Under the pieces are notes generated by a model. That model ran no database searches. It was given only the letters and a program-made list of their open reading frames with translations, and was not told the origin of the DNA. A stretch of 49,582 nucleotides of DNA from Candidatus Syntropharchaeum butanivorans (GTDB lineage: Archaea > Halobacteriota > Syntropharchaeia > Syntropharchaeales > Syntropharchaeaceae): contig LYOR01000010.1 of the NCBI GenBank assembly GCA_001766825.1, forward strand, positions 1 through 49,582. The letters run 5' to 3'. Shown here piece after piece: positions 8,396 through 17,561 of the stretch; within the stretch, counting starts at the first letter, position 1; every line of letters starts with the position of its first letter. The position numbers and the translations under genes were made by a program.

Positions 8396-9544
8396 GTGAA
8401 AGAAGAGGGGATGGTACATCTTCTTGCGCTCACCGTCTTCATCGCGATGGTGGGTGTCGGGATAATCGCCCCGATCATCCCGATCTATGCAGAGAGGCTC
8501 GGTGCAACAGGGCTATGGATCGGGTTCATATACGCGGGCTTTGCGATCTCCCGGGCGATATTCATGCCATTGATCGGGGAGCTGTCTGATCGAAGAGGTA
8601 GAAAATTCTTCATAACGATCGGGCTTCTACTCTACAGCATCATCTCGCTCGGTTATGTCTACTCAACAACGGTCGTTGAGCTTGCCAGCGTGAGGTTTAT
8701 AAGTGGGCTTGGATCAGCGATGGTGACCCCGGTTGCATTCGCATACGCGGCAGAGATTGCACCTCTGAGGGGGGAGGGGCGTGTACTCGGCGAGGTCGGG
8801 ATGGCATTATCTGTTGGGATCGGGATCGGGGTATTTCTCGGGGGTGTGCTCTCTGATCGGTTTGGGATTGCCGTCCCGTTCTACACAATGGGGACACTCT
8901 CCTGTTTAACCCTGATACTTGTCATCTGGTCATTTCCATCTGAAGAAAACCCGGTGTTTCGATCTCATGTGGGAGGGGGACGTGTAAACCTCGGGCACAT
9001 CCTCGGATACGACCTGGTGAAAGGGGTCTCTGCGTTCAGGTTTGTTAACTCCTTCTCGATCGGTGCAATCATGTCATTTCTGCCGATCTTCGCCACAAGA
9101 CTTGATATAACACCCACAGGGATCGGTATCCTGCTTTCTGTGAATATCATGCTTGCAGGGATACTCCAGCCTTACTTTGGGCGATTTGCAGATCGCATAA
9201 ACCGGGTGTGGCTCATCTTTTCTGGAAGCATCCTGACAACCATTGCCCTGCTCCTGATCCCTTACACCGGATCTTTCAGAGGTCTCCTCCTGCTGAACCT
9301 GTTGATGGGTGCAGGTGGTGCGATCGCGGTCCCTGCCTCGCTCGCGATGATGGCAGATGTTGGCAGAGATGATGGGATGGGTGCGCTGATGGGCATCTAT
9401 AATGCTGCAATGAGCATGGGTATGGCAACAGGCCCAATTATATCAGGGATCATTATGGATATAATGGGCATTCAGGAGGTTTTCACTCTTGCTGGAATGA
9501 TCTCTCTTATAGGAAGCCTTTATTTCCTGAGAAGGGTGGGATGA
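8396..9544 (+). CDS. MFS transporter (DHA1-like drug/metabolite exporter)
   Basis: A 382-residue, 12-helix major facilitator. Motif A is seen as GELSDRRGRK between helices 2 and 3, with a partial repeat (GRFADRINR) in the second half, as expected from the duplicated fold. The N-terminal helix ALTVFIAMVGVGIIAPIIPIY is typical of multidrug-type members. Substrate unknown. The start is GTG right after the proS stop, and the stop overlaps the fibrillarin start by 4 nt, so the three are probably co-transcribed. Confidence 0.85.
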   Translation: MKEEGMVHLLALTVFIAMVGVGIIAPIIPIYAERLGATGLWIGFIYAGFAISRAIFMPLIGELSDRRGRKFFITIGLLLYSIISLGYVYSTTVVELASVRFISGLGSAMVTPVAFAYAAEIAPLRGEGRVLGEVGMALSVGIGIGVFLGGVLSDRFGIAVPFYTMGTLSCLTLILVIWSFPSEENPVFRSHVGGGRVNLGHILGYDLVKGVSAFRFVNSFSIGAIMSFLPIFATRLDITPTGIGILLSVNIMLAGILQPYFGRFADRINRVWLIFSGSILTTIALLLIPYTGSFRGLLLLNLLMGAGGAIAVPASLAMMADVGRDDGMGALMGIYNAAMSMGMATGPIISGIIMDIMGIQEVFTLAGMISLIGSLYFLRRVG

Positions 9545-10182
9545 TGGAACCTGGGCCGAATATCGTCCTGATCAACGGGATGCTTGCAACCCGGAGCCTC
9601 GACCCTGGTGTCTCTATCTATGGTGAGCGGCTCATCGGAGGTTACAGGCTCTGGAGCTCGAAAAGGAGTAAGCTTGCCTCTGCGATCCTCAAGGGTCTGA
9701 AGCTCCCGATAAAAAAGGACTCGGTTGTTCTCTATCTGGGGGGATCGACCGGGACAACCGCAAGCCATCTTTCTGATATCCTCTCCGAAGGTCTACTGTA
9801 TGTGGTTGAATTCGCAAAGAAACCAATGAAAGCACTTCTCAGGGTGTGTGAGATGAGAGAGAATATGATACCGATCTTCGAGGATGCAAACCACCCTGAA
9901 AGGTACCGCGATATCGTTGGGGCGGTTGACATGATATATCAGGATATAACGCAGCGTAATCAGGCAGAGATCCTGATCAAGAATGCGGATCTGTTTCTTA
10001 AGGAGGAAGGATGGGTTCTTATTGCGATAAAGGCAAGAAGTATCGATCTTTCAGGATCACCCGCTGATATATTCAGATCAGAGCTTGAAAAGCTCTCTGA
10101 GCGATTTACCATCAGGGATACCTTTGATCTCTCCCCTGGGCACAGGGATCATCTCATGGTGCTTGGAAGCAGGAGAGGTTAG
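9541..10182 (+). CDS. flpA: Fibrillarin-like rRNA/tRNA 2'-O-methyltransferase
   Basis: Catalytic subunit of archaeal C/D-box sRNPs, using SAM to methylate ribose 2'-OH. Seen: a basic RLWSSKRSKLASAI segment, SAM-binding VLYLGGSTGTTASHLSDI near residues 63-80, VDMIYQDITQRNQAEI, and ending in a GHRDHLMVLG strand. At 213 residues it is normal length. In most archaea it neighbours nop5; here it follows an MFS transporter with an ATGA overlap and converges on the minus-strand cluster with a 4-nt overlap. Confidence 0.95.
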   Translation: MMEPGPNIVLINGMLATRSLDPGVSIYGERLIGGYRLWSSKRSKLASAILKGLKLPIKKDSVVLYLGGSTGTTASHLSDILSEGLLYVVEFAKKPMKALLRVCEMRENMIPIFEDANHPERYRDIVGAVDMIYQDITQRNQAEILIKNADLFLKEEGWVLIAIKARSIDLSGSPADIFRSELEKLSERFTIRDTFDLSPGHRDHLMVLGSRRG

Positions 10183-10943
10183 ATCAGACGGCTGAGGTAC
10201 TCCATGCTCTTCACAGCATCATGAAGCGATCGAGCCTCAATTATCATCCTGCCCCTGTAGCTCTCAAGCCCCTCCATCACATGCTTCCAGTCGATCGTCC
10301 CTGATCCCAGGGGTAGATGCTCATCCCGGCTCCCGTTGTTATCATGCAGGTGTATGTGTCTGATCTTCTCGACCACATCAAGGAAACGATCGATCGTCCC
10401 GGTTGTGTTCGAGTGTCCCACGTCCCATGTGATTCCAAGGTTGTCCCGCCCGACATTCTCGATGATTCCCAGAATCTCTTCTGGCGTTTGTCCAAGGAGC
10501 ATCTCGATATCGATCATGTTCTCAAGGCCCACTGTAATCCCGTACTCACCTGCATGGTCACAGATCTCCACAAGGCCTGCTATGACCTGCTCCCTGACCT
10601 TATCCGGGATCTGCATCCCGAGTGGTGAGAGAGAGCCTGGATGGACTGTCACAATCTCTACAAAATCACTCACGAGGTCTATACATCGCTTTATCTGCCT
10701 GATCGACTCAGACCAGATCGGGTAGTTCACTGATGCGATGTTAAGATCTGAGAAGGGGGCATGTGAGGTTATCTCAAGGTTCGTTGTCTCAGATACCTTC
10801 CTGATGCCGTCCATGATCTCATCAATCCTCTGTCTACCCTCATCAACGACCTCCCAGACCTCAAATCCGCGATCTTCAAGCTCCCATACCCATTCAAACG
10901 GGTCGGTTGTGAGAACCAGTGATGAAAAACCGATTTTAACCAC
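10179..10943 (-). CDS. AP-endonuclease-2/xylose-isomerase-like TIM-barrel protein
   Basis: About 254 residues of sugar phosphate isomerase/epimerase fold. Metal-ligand patterns are visible: SHAPF, VTVHPG, GLENM (Glu), WDVGHS (Asp/His), HLHDN and IIEAR (Glu). These suit either endonuclease IV or a sugar isomerase, and the substrate cannot be decided. The GTG at 10943 is preferred: GAGGAGGCG lies ahead of it, inside the end of the upstream gene, giving an 8-nt overlap. It is the last of four closely packed minus-strand genes. Confidence 0.75.
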   Translation of the reverse strand: MVKIGFSSLVLTTDPFEWVWELEDRGFEVWEVVDEGRQRIDEIMDGIRKVSETTNLEITSHAPFSDLNIASVNYPIWSESIRQIKRCIDLVSDFVEIVTVHPGSLSPLGMQIPDKVREQVIAGLVEICDHAGEYGITVGLENMIDIEMLLGQTPEEILGIIENVGRDNLGITWDVGHSNTTGTIDRFLDVVEKIRHIHLHDNNGSRDEHLPLGSGTIDWKHVMEGLESYRGRMIIEARSLHDAVKSMEYLSRLI

Positions 10944-11484
10944 TGGATATCGCCTCCTCAAGTATCTCTCTGATTCGCTCTGTGAAAGTCTCAGGATCAC
11001 CATCGTTTCTTATCATGATATCAGATGCTGCGATCGCCTCACGCAAACCCCACCTCTCCTCCCGTTCGTCACGCTGTCTGAACTCATCCTCTGTGAGGTG
11101 ATCATCCCCCCTCCCACGTCCTTGCATCCGTCTGAACCTGGTATCAAAGGGTGAGAGAATACCAACAAGAATAAAGTCATCCTTAAAGGTCTCTTTAAAC
11201 CTGTTAACCTCTGCAATTCCCCTGACACCATCAACAACTACAATATTACCTTTTTCCATTATCCTCGGGATCGAACGCTTTGCAATCGCATCCATACCCT
11301 CTTCTTTCCTGAGGTCGTCCGCTACAGCACCTGTGTTTGCATCATTCGGCTCAAGCCCTCGTCTTCTGACCTCTTCACGGACGATATCCCCCATCACGAT
11401 GACAGGAATGCCCATCGATCTTGCAACATCCGATGCCAGCGACTTCCCGGATGCTGGATAGCCAACCCATGCTATAACCTTCAT
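10936..11484 (-). CDS. UPF0200 AAA-type nucleoside/nucleotide kinase (dephospho-CoA-kinase-like)
   Basis: A 182-residue P-loop protein: GYPASGKS (residues 8-15), then VVVDGVRG and an Arg-rich lid (RFRRMQGRGRGDD). It matches the archaeal UPF0200 family, which resembles dephospho-CoA kinases. Archaeal CoA synthesis uses a non-homologous last kinase in some lineages, so a CoA role is speculative. The start overlaps the AIP-synthase-like stop by 4 nt. Confidence 0.8.
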   Translation of the reverse strand: MKVIAWVGYPASGKSLASDVARSMGIPVIVMGDIVREEVRRRGLEPNDANTGAVADDLRKEEGMDAIAKRSIPRIMEKGNIVVVDGVRGIAEVNRFKETFKDDFILVGILSPFDTRFRRMQGRGRGDDHLTEDEFRQRDEREERWGLREAIAASDIMIRNDGDPETFTERIREILEEAISSG

Positions 11485-12095
11485 TCAATGCGCCTCCAGA
11501 TGAATATAAATCGTTGAATCGCTGTCAGGTGTCCTGTTATCGCGAAAATGACAAGAACCCAGCCGAGAATTGGGAGACCATAAACTGCAGCAGGATAAAC
11601 CCGGTTTGCGATCGTCGATCCAAGAAGAAGGATTAACCTGTCTGCTCTACCCAGTATCCCCCCATAATATCTCCCAATCCCAACGGCCTGTGCCTGTGTG
11701 CCCATGTAACTTGTCAGAAGTACACCTGTTATCGCGAGAACTCCAATCCAGGCGGGCGCAAATCCGCCAAAGGAAATTCCACAGAGTATGAAGAGATCTG
11801 CATATCTATCAAGGACGTGATCTAACAGATCCCCCTTTCTACCCGCTTCACCGATTCTTCTTGCAACCGCCCCATCCATTGCATCAAGCAACGAGCTTAA
11901 AGCCATGCAGATTGCGGCAAACAAGAGAAACCTGAGTGAGTCAGGAGATCCGGAAAGGTAAAAAAGGATGCCAGATGCTGCTGCAAGGATGAAGGAAGTT
12001 AAAGATAGCATATTTGGCGTGAGCCCGACTCTCACCAGGAGATTGACGAGTGGCTCGCTGACCCTCTCGAACTCACCACGATATGCCTCAAGCAT
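11481..12095 (-). CDS. CDP-alcohol phosphatidyltransferase, probably archaetidylinositol phosphate synthase
   Basis: A 204-residue membrane enzyme with about six helices. The catalytic motif D-x2-D-G-x2-A-R-x8-G-x3-D-x3-D is present as DAMDGAVARRIGEAGRKGD followed by LLDHVLDRYAD. In archaea this subgroup joins CDP-archaeol to inositol-1-phosphate; archaetidylserine synthase is the main alternative. It lies 5 nt downstream of AK6 and is translationally coupled to UPF0200. Confidence 0.82.
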   Translation of the reverse strand: MLEAYRGEFERVSEPLVNLLVRVGLTPNMLSLTSFILAAASGILFYLSGSPDSLRFLLFAAICMALSSLLDAMDGAVARRIGEAGRKGDLLDHVLDRYADLFILCGISFGGFAPAWIGVLAITGVLLTSYMGTQAQAVGIGRYYGGILGRADRLILLLGSTIANRVYPAAVYGLPILGWVLVIFAITGHLTAIQRFIFIWRRIE

Positions 12096-12100
12096 CTGGA

Positions 12101-12661
12101 TTACACTCCCTCACGGAGAAGTTCATCGACGATTTTCTCAAGTTCATCACCCCAGCTCACGCGCCCCGGGAGATACTCCTCCACATTCCCCTCAACAATT
12201 TCTTTTATGCACGCTGCAACCTCATTTGCGGTTCTTTCTGTCGTATCGATCTCATACACCGCATCGAATCCTCCCTCAAGAGCCTCAATCAGGATCACAT
12301 CAAGCGCCTCTGCCTCGAGGTTTTCTCTCACCTTATCCTCATTAAACCCTTTCGATCTGAGTCGATCCCGGAGTATCGAAGGACGGCACCTGAGAACGAT
12401 GACGATATCATATCCGGCATCAAGAAGGTGGGCGAGGTGCCCCTCAACGATGATCTCATCGTGATCACGCAAAGCCTCCCGCAGGTATGCCTCAAGCTCA
12501 TCCATCTCAACCTCGAGTGATCCTCTTTTCTCATCGATCCCACTGTAGAAACCCATAACCTTGACGATCTCATTGAGATGGATGACGTGATAGCTCTCAG
12601 CGAGAATCGATGAAACTGTGCTCTTTCCTGTTCCCGGTGTACCTGTGATCGCGATTATCAT
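12101..12661 (-). CDS. AK6/Fap7-like adenylate kinase
   Basis: P-loop kinase starting MIIAITGTPGTGKSTVSSIL. It has the AK6 pattern: IHLNEIV, IVEGHLAHLL and LRCRPSILRDRLRSKGFNEDKVRENLEAEALDVI. Eukaryotic Fap7/AK6 acts with uS11 in small-subunit rRNA maturation, and archaeal forms are thought to do likewise. The ATG at 12661 is chosen because the family begins there; an upstream GTG adds only four residues. A TATA-like stretch lies upstream. It heads the minus-strand cluster. Confidence 0.85.
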   Translation of the reverse strand: MIIAITGTPGTGKSTVSSILAESYHVIHLNEIVKVMGFYSGIDEKRGSLEVEMDELEAYLREALRDHDEIIVEGHLAHLLDAGYDIVIVLRCRPSILRDRLRSKGFNEDKVRENLEAEALDVILIEALEGGFDAVYEIDTTERTANEVAACIKEIVEGNVEEYLPGRVSWGDELEKIVDELLREGV

Positions 12662-12803
12662 GAGATCACACAATCTTATACGATTCCCTCAACCTTATAA
12701 TTTCCACACTCCAACCCGCAGGGGGGCCTCCTGTGAGAGGTTCAAAAACCGATAGATTAAAAAAGCACGTTTTGAATTTATACGATTAGGAGTTGATGAA
12801 AAA

Positions 12804-13211
12804 ATGAGTTCAGAGAAGGTTATCAGAGTTTTACTTGCAAAACCAGGATTAGATGGGCACGATCGAGGTGCAAAGGTCGTTGCAAGGGCGCTCAGGGAGG
12901 CTGGAATGGAGGTGATCTACACAGGGTTGCACCAGACCCCGGAACAGATCGTTGAGGCAGCCATTCAGGAGGATGTGGACGTTGTGGGATTGAGCATCCT
13001 CTCGGGTGCGCATATGGCACTCGTCCCACGGGTCATAGAGCTTTTGAAGAAGGAGGGTGCTGATGATCTCCTTGTGACAGTGGGAGGGATCATCCCGGAG
13101 GATGACATACCCAAGCTTGAAGCAATCGGGGTCAAAGGTGTATTTGGACCTGGAACCTCCACGGTCGATATTGTCAAGTTCATAAGAGAAAATGTCTCGC
13201 AACGTAATTAG
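12804..13211 (+). CDS. B12-binding (small/C-terminal) subunit of methylmalonyl-CoA mutase
   Basis: A 135-residue Rossmann-like cobalamin domain. [23 protein letters not shown] holds the DxHxxG base-off/His-on motif. SILSGAH and the [16 protein letters not shown] segments bind the corrin tail. The protein is stand-alone, as in archaeal mutases that split the catalytic barrel and B12 domain. The large subunit and epimerase are not here. MeaB follows after 22 nt, which supports a mutase rather than a methyltransferase role. Confidence 0.92.
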   Translation: MSSEKVIRVLLAKPGLDGHDRGAKVVARALREAGMEVIYTGLHQTPEQIVEAAIQEDVDVVGLSILSGAHMALVPRVIELLKKEGADDLLVTVGGIIPEDDIPKLEAIGVKGVFGPGTSTVDIVKFIRENVSQRN

Positions 13212-13233
13212 AGACTGGCAGGTGTAGTGTACA

Positions 13234-14181
13234 ATGGAAGATATCGTTGAAAAGGTCCTGAGTGGAGATAGGCGAGCGATTGCAAGGCTGATCACGATGG
13301 TTGAGAACGGCCACCCAGGGGTGCGCGAGATCATGCGAGAGCTCTATCCCCGCACTGGAAATGCCCATGTCATCGGGATAACCGGTGCTCCAGGCTCTGG
13401 GAAGTCGTCTCTTGTCAACAAGATGACGGCAGAGTACCGGAAGCGTGGGAAGAGCGTTGGTGTGATAGCGGTGGATCCGACAAGTCCTTTCACAGGTGGG
13501 GCACTTCTGGGGGACAGAATCCGAATGCAGAGCCATGCGACAGATAAGGACGTCTTCATCAGGAGCATGGGCACGCGTGGAAGTCTCGGAGGTCTCTCAA
13601 GGGCCACAAGCGACGCAGTCACGATCCTCGATGCATCCGGTAAGGATATAATCATCGTTGAAACGGTGGGGGCAGGACAATCAGAGGTTGATATTGTGAA
13701 TGCCTCACATACACCAATCGTTGTTCTTGTTCCAGGAATGGGGGACGAAATACAGGCGATCAAAGCGGGGATTCTCGAGATAGGATCGATATTCGTCGTA
13801 AATAAGGCGGATCGAGAGGGTGTTGAGCGTGTCATCGTTGACCTGGAGATGATGCTCGATCTTGCAGGATACGGGGAGGATGAGTGGAAACCGCCGATAG
13901 TGACAACCATTGCTGTCAGGAATAAAGGAATAAAGGAGCTTGTGGATAAGATTGCAGAGCATATGGAGTATCTTAAGACGACGGGTGACTTCGATAAACG
14001 GGTGCGAGATCGGGTTGAATCTGAGCTTAAGGACTGGATTCGGGAGGAAGGTGTTGATATCGTTGTAAACAGGTTGAAAGAGGCCGGAGAGTACGATGCA
14101 CTCATTGAGAAAATGGTGAAAAAGGAGATCGACCCACATACAGCAGCAATCGATGCGATAAAACGTGTGAGGGAGGGGTGA
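13234..14181 (+). CDS. meaB: MeaB/ArgK G-protein chaperone of methylmalonyl-CoA mutase
   Basis: GTPase that loads and protects adenosylcobalamin on the mutase. Seen: P-loop GAPGSGKSS (about residues 50-58), VDPTSPFTGGALLGDRIRM, an ETVGAGQSE switch segment, and NKAD as the guanine-specificity motif near residue 190. At 315 residues it is full length. It sits between the B12 subunit and a DUF35 protein, suggesting a propionyl/methylmalonyl-CoA module. Confidence 0.94.
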   Translation: MEDIVEKVLSGDRRAIARLITMVENGHPGVREIMRELYPRTGNAHVIGITGAPGSGKSSLVNKMTAEYRKRGKSVGVIAVDPTSPFTGGALLGDRIRMQSHATDKDVFIRSMGTRGSLGGLSRATSDAVTILDASGKDIIIVETVGAGQSEVDIVNASHTPIVVLVPGMGDEIQAIKAGILEIGSIFVVNKADREGVERVIVDLEMMLDLAGYGEDEWKPPIVTTIAVRNKGIKELVDKIAEHMEYLKTTGDFDKRVRDRVESELKDWIREEGVDIVVNRLKEAGEYDALIEKMVKKEIDPHTAAIDAIKRVREG

Positions 14182-14187
14182 ACAGAC

Positions 14188-14577
14188 TTGGGGGTTCCAA
14201 GGTTCTGGCGGGAGATCCCAAACCGCTATAACCTCGTTGGGTCGAGATGTGCATCCTGTGGCGAATACTACTATCCCCCAAGGGTCATCTGTCCAAGATG
14301 CAGGCGTCGTAGCAGGATGGATCCCTACACCTTCTCTGGAGAGGGGACCATAGAAAGCTTCACAGAGGTCTTTGTCACCTCCACTGAGTTTGAACGGGAG
14401 GTTCCATACATCCTTGCGATTGTGAGGCTCGATGAGGGACCTGCTCTCATGTCACAGGTTGTCTGCGATCCAGATGAGATCGATATCGGCACGAGGGTAC
14501 GTGCGATATTTAGAAGAATCGGTGAGGACGGGGAGAAGGGCATCATCTACTATGGTACAAAGTTCGCACCCATCTAA
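14188..14577 (+). CDS. DUF35 OB-fold/zinc-ribbon acyl-CoA-associated protein
   Basis: A 129-residue protein with an N-terminal zinc ribbon (CASCGEYYYPPRVICPRC) and a C-terminal OB-fold domain. Archaeal DUF35 proteins bridge acetoacetyl-CoA thiolase and HMG-CoA synthase, channelling intermediates, but neither partner is adjacent here. Placement after meaB suggests acyl-CoA metabolism. The start is TTG at 14188, 6 nt after meaB, with a GGGAGGGG stretch upstream. Confidence 0.85.
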   Translation: MGVPRFWREIPNRYNLVGSRCASCGEYYYPPRVICPRCRRRSRMDPYTFSGEGTIESFTEVFVTSTEFEREVPYILAIVRLDEGPALMSQVVCDPDEIDIGTRVRAIFRRIGEDGEKGIIYYGTKFAPI

Positions 14578-15187
14578 GAGGATCGTAATCGTTGATTATG
14601 GGCTCGGAAATCTGAAAAGCGCGTTCAAGGGGTTCAGGTACTTAGGTGCTGATGTAAAGATAACAGATGATCCCGGTATCATCAGCGATGCCGATGGGAT
14701 CGTTCTTCCGGGTGTTGGTGCCTTCAAAGCTGGAATGGAAAACCTGGGAAGCCTGAGAAAGGCCCTTGATGAGGCGATCTGCGCAGGAAGGCCAGTTCTT
14801 GGTATCTGTCTCGGGATGCAGATGCTTCTCTCACTCAGTGAAGAAGGGGGTCTGACCAGAGGACTTGACTATATCCCTGGCAGGGTTGTCCGCTTCCCGG
14901 AGGATAAGGGGCTCAAGATTCCTCACATGGGGTGGAATACACTGAGGATAAAGCGGGATCATCCAATACTTGATGGCATTAAAGATGGAGCGTTTGTTTA
15001 CTTCGTCCACTCATACTATGCGCTGACCGATCGGGAGGAGTTCACAGTTGCAACAACTGATTATGGGATTGAGTTCGCAAGTGTGGTTACATCACATGAT
15101 GGAAAGGTGGTGGGCACACAGTTTCACCCGGAAAAGAGCGGGGACGTTGGTATAAAAATCCTTGATAACTTCCTGAAGATGGTATAA
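14552..15187 (+). CDS. hisH: Imidazole glycerol phosphate synthase, glutaminase subunit
   Basis: Class I glutamine amidotransferase feeding ammonia to HisF in histidine synthesis. Seen: VIVDYGLGNLKSAFKGF, LPGVGAF, the nucleophile motif GICLGMQ, GWNTL, VHSYY and the catalytic His/Glu in QFHPEKS. The ATG at 14552 overlaps the DUF35 gene by 26 nt; 211 residues is normal. Other his genes are absent. It ends exactly one base before the convergent AglH-like gene. Confidence 0.93.
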   Translation: MVQSSHPSKRIVIVDYGLGNLKSAFKGFRYLGADVKITDDPGIISDADGIVLPGVGAFKAGMENLGSLRKALDEAICAGRPVLGICLGMQMLLSLSEEGGLTRGLDYIPGRVVRFPEDKGLKIPHMGWNTLRIKRDHPILDGIKDGAFVYFVHSYYALTDREEFTVATTDYGIEFASVVTSHDGKVVGTQFHPEKSGDVGIKILDNFLKMV

Positions 15188-16180
15188 TCAATAGGGTACA
15201 AAGAGCGCCACAATACAGAAGGGGATTGTTAGCGCGTACATCACCAGTACAGCCTGCTTCTCGTTCATTCTGAAGAAATAGGGAAACACCCACTTCAGTG
15301 TGAGATAGTTCGGGACCTCAAGTGTCCCATCCTCCCTTACCTTCCCGAACTTCACGATCTTCCACCTCTCATCCTCAGGATGAAGCTTATGCATCACCCT
15401 CCAGTAGACATACATCAGGAAATTGATCGTGTGTGGGATCAGCATGATAAAGCCAGATACAAGAAAGCCTGATACCACAATCGCGGAACCTATGGCTGCA
15501 CCTATGGATAAAGAACCAATATTTCCCAGAAATATTCTTGAGGGGTATCTGTTATACCAGAGAAAACCTAAAACCGCCCCCAGCATAGAGCTTAACATAA
15601 AAACACCGTTGTATCCGGCGATGATGAACTTGAGAAGAAGCGTTGCAATGAGGATTGCAGAGAGCCCGGATGCGAGCCCATTGAATCCGGAGTGCATGTT
15701 TACAAGGTTTGCCACCACCAGAACATAGACCGGAATGATGAAAAAGAGGTAAAAAAGACCAAGGTCAAAGGTTCCAAGGAACGGGAGTGTAGCCGTGGTT
15801 GAGTGTATATCAAAGATCAGACGAAAGGAGAAGAAGGAGAGAAAGATTACCTTAAGAGGTCTTCCTACATCCACGAAGTCATCCACCAGGCCGAATGCTC
15901 CAAACAGACCTGCAACAATTATCAATGCCCAGTCAACCCTGCTTACGTGAAGCAGAGGAGGGGTCCAGAGGTGTTCAAAGAGGGTTGCTATGCCAAACAC
16001 AAGCAGTACGGCGGCAAGAATTATTATGCCCCCCCTGGTCGGGATCTTCACCTCGCCCCTTTTGTAGTAATCAATCGTGAGTACATCCCGTTCTATCAGC
16101 TTCCTTATAAAGACCGGTGTTACTCCCATCACCAGGGCAAAAGACCCCAGCAGTGATATGAGAATGATGAATAGTTCCAT
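15188..16180 (-). CDS. Glycosyltransferase family 4 (MraY/WecA-like), probable AglH-type UDP-GlcNAc:dolichyl-P GlcNAc-1-P transferase
   Basis: About 330 residues with ten or so membrane helices. The metal-binding DDFVDVGR motif and NLVNMHSGFNGLASG fit the polyprenyl-phosphate N-acetylhexosamine-1-P transferase superfamily, and the long loop after the last helices (HKLHPEDERWKIVKFG) resembles archaeal AglH. Likely starts archaeal N-glycan assembly. The ATG at 16180 is preferred over a TTG six bases upstream because of RBS spacing (AGGT). Confidence 0.82.
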   Translation of the reverse strand: MELFIILISLLGSFALVMGVTPVFIRKLIERDVLTIDYYKRGEVKIPTRGGIIILAAVLLVFGIATLFEHLWTPPLLHVSRVDWALIIVAGLFGAFGLVDDFVDVGRPLKVIFLSFFSFRLIFDIHSTTATLPFLGTFDLGLFYLFFIIPVYVLVVANLVNMHSGFNGLASGLSAILIATLLLKFIIAGYNGVFMLSSMLGAVLGFLWYNRYPSRIFLGNIGSLSIGAAIGSAIVVSGFLVSGFIMLIPHTINFLMYVYWRVMHKLHPEDERWKIVKFGKVREDGTLEVPNYLTLKWVFPYFFRMNEKQAVLVMYALTIPFCIVALFVPY

Positions 16181-16255
16181 GATCAACCTGCCTCTTTTCG
16201 TTTTTATCCCGGGATCTCAGTGTAATCTGGAGGTGTGAATATTTGAGTATTTCGA

Positions 16256-17557
16256 TTAATCCCCTTCCCCATCCGCTATATTGTCATTACTCAGGGCTTC
16301 ACAACATGCTTTCCCTGCTATAATAGATCCGTTGATGCTTCTCTCCGGATAGTTTGGCATAGAAAACATCCCTGCAAGATAAAGACCGCCTATGTTCTCC
16401 ACCCGGTATGGGGGGATCTGTTCCCTGAGCCCCACGCTGTATATCGGACCGGCATAGCGGGTTCTTGCAACACGCCACCACCTGATATCATCTTCACTGA
16501 AACCTGGAAATAACCGCTTAATACCAGAAATAAATGTTCTTATCACCTCTTTCTCACTCTTCTGCCAGAGCGGGTCCTTCTCACTCTGGAAGTAGGATGC
16601 AACATAGAGCAGGTGTTCTCCATACCACTCCACCGGAAAGAGATTTGTATGCTCGATGAGTGCACCAAATGGCAGGTCATCCGCGATATTCAACCAGTAC
16701 ACCCCTTCCATCAGGGCTTTCTTCATACCAAAAAGTGCACAGCACGCCCCCTGGTATGGAAAACTCCCCAGATCGATCCCGCTTATCTCCCGGAGTACCC
16801 CGGGTGGGACGGTGGAGATCACCCTGTCAAACCTGTATCGCTCCTTGCGAGATTCAAGACCAGATACGCGCCCGTTATCTATCAGAATCCTTGTAACAGG
16901 TTCATCTGTATGTATCGCCCCGCCATGTGCGATGATCTGGTCTGCGAGTGCATCAACCAGCCTCTGGAATCCTCCTCTCATGTAGCCAAGGTGCTCACCG
17001 CCGGGTGACCTGTCTGAGCGGATTCTGATTCTGCCAAATAACCATGCGGCAGAGACTTCCCCACGTTTTTCACCAAACTTACTCCTCAGGAGTGGCTCAA
17101 AGAAGTTCCTGTACAACCGCTTCCCACCGGTCCTTTCTATAAGATCCCTGGCCCTTATCCCGTCAAGATCCTCGAGCGAGCAGATCCTGGATCTCAAGAC
17201 GAGTGCAGCAAGCCGTGCCTTATCGAGTAAGGTGAGATGGGGGAAGCGAAGAATCTCTCCCGGGGTTGTAAGCGGGTAGACCCTGCCTCCCACGTGATAA
17301 CCGGTGCTCCCCTTCCTCCAATCAAGAAGATTTGAGAGCCCAAGCTCCTCTATCAGTTCTATAAGCCCCCGATCTCCCCTGAAGATGTGATGATAGAAAC
17401 GTTCGATACAGTATCCTCCCCTTTCTGCACAGTAGCTTCTCAGAAGCCCTCCCACTTCAGGCTCAGCCTCGAAGATGAGAACATCTGCCCCCCTTTTTGA
17501 GAGATAGTACCCTGCCACAAGCCCGGTCACCCCTCCCCCAACGATCCCGACCCTCAT
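16256..17557 (-). CDS. FAD-dependent amine-oxidase/protoporphyrinogen-oxidase-like protein
   Basis: Begins MRVGIVGGGVTGLVAGYYLSKRG, the dinucleotide-binding GxGxxG fold with a following Glu. GGLL, a YHHIF segment, a GGFQRLVDAL segment and the final YLAGMF...SINGSIIAGKACCEAL match the flavin amine oxidase family. Archaeal relatives include UDP-galactopyranose-mutase-like and phytoene-desaturase-like proteins, so the substrate is undefined. It starts 4 nt after the nadX stop and is co-transcribed with it. Confidence 0.75.
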   Translation of the reverse strand: MRVGIVGGGVTGLVAGYYLSKRGADVLIFEAEPEVGGLLRSYCAERGGYCIERFYHHIFRGDRGLIELIEELGLSNLLDWRKGSTGYHVGGRVYPLTTPGEILRFPHLTLLDKARLAALVLRSRICSLEDLDGIRARDLIERTGGKRLYRNFFEPLLRSKFGEKRGEVSAAWLFGRIRIRSDRSPGGEHLGYMRGGFQRLVDALADQIIAHGGAIHTDEPVTRILIDNGRVSGLESRKERYRFDRVISTVPPGVLREISGIDLGSFPYQGACCALFGMKKALMEGVYWLNIADDLPFGALIEHTNLFPVEWYGEHLLYVASYFQSEKDPLWQKSEKEVIRTFISGIKRLFPGFSEDDIRWWRVARTRYAGPIYSVGLREQIPPYRVENIGGLYLAGMFSMPNYPERSINGSIIAGKACCEALSNDNIADGEGD

Positions 17558-17561
17558 CCAA

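Noticed and set aside
13344..14105. Long open frame opposite meaB
   Set aside because: Antisense shadow of a well-recognised gene, Ser/Pro-rich without domains.
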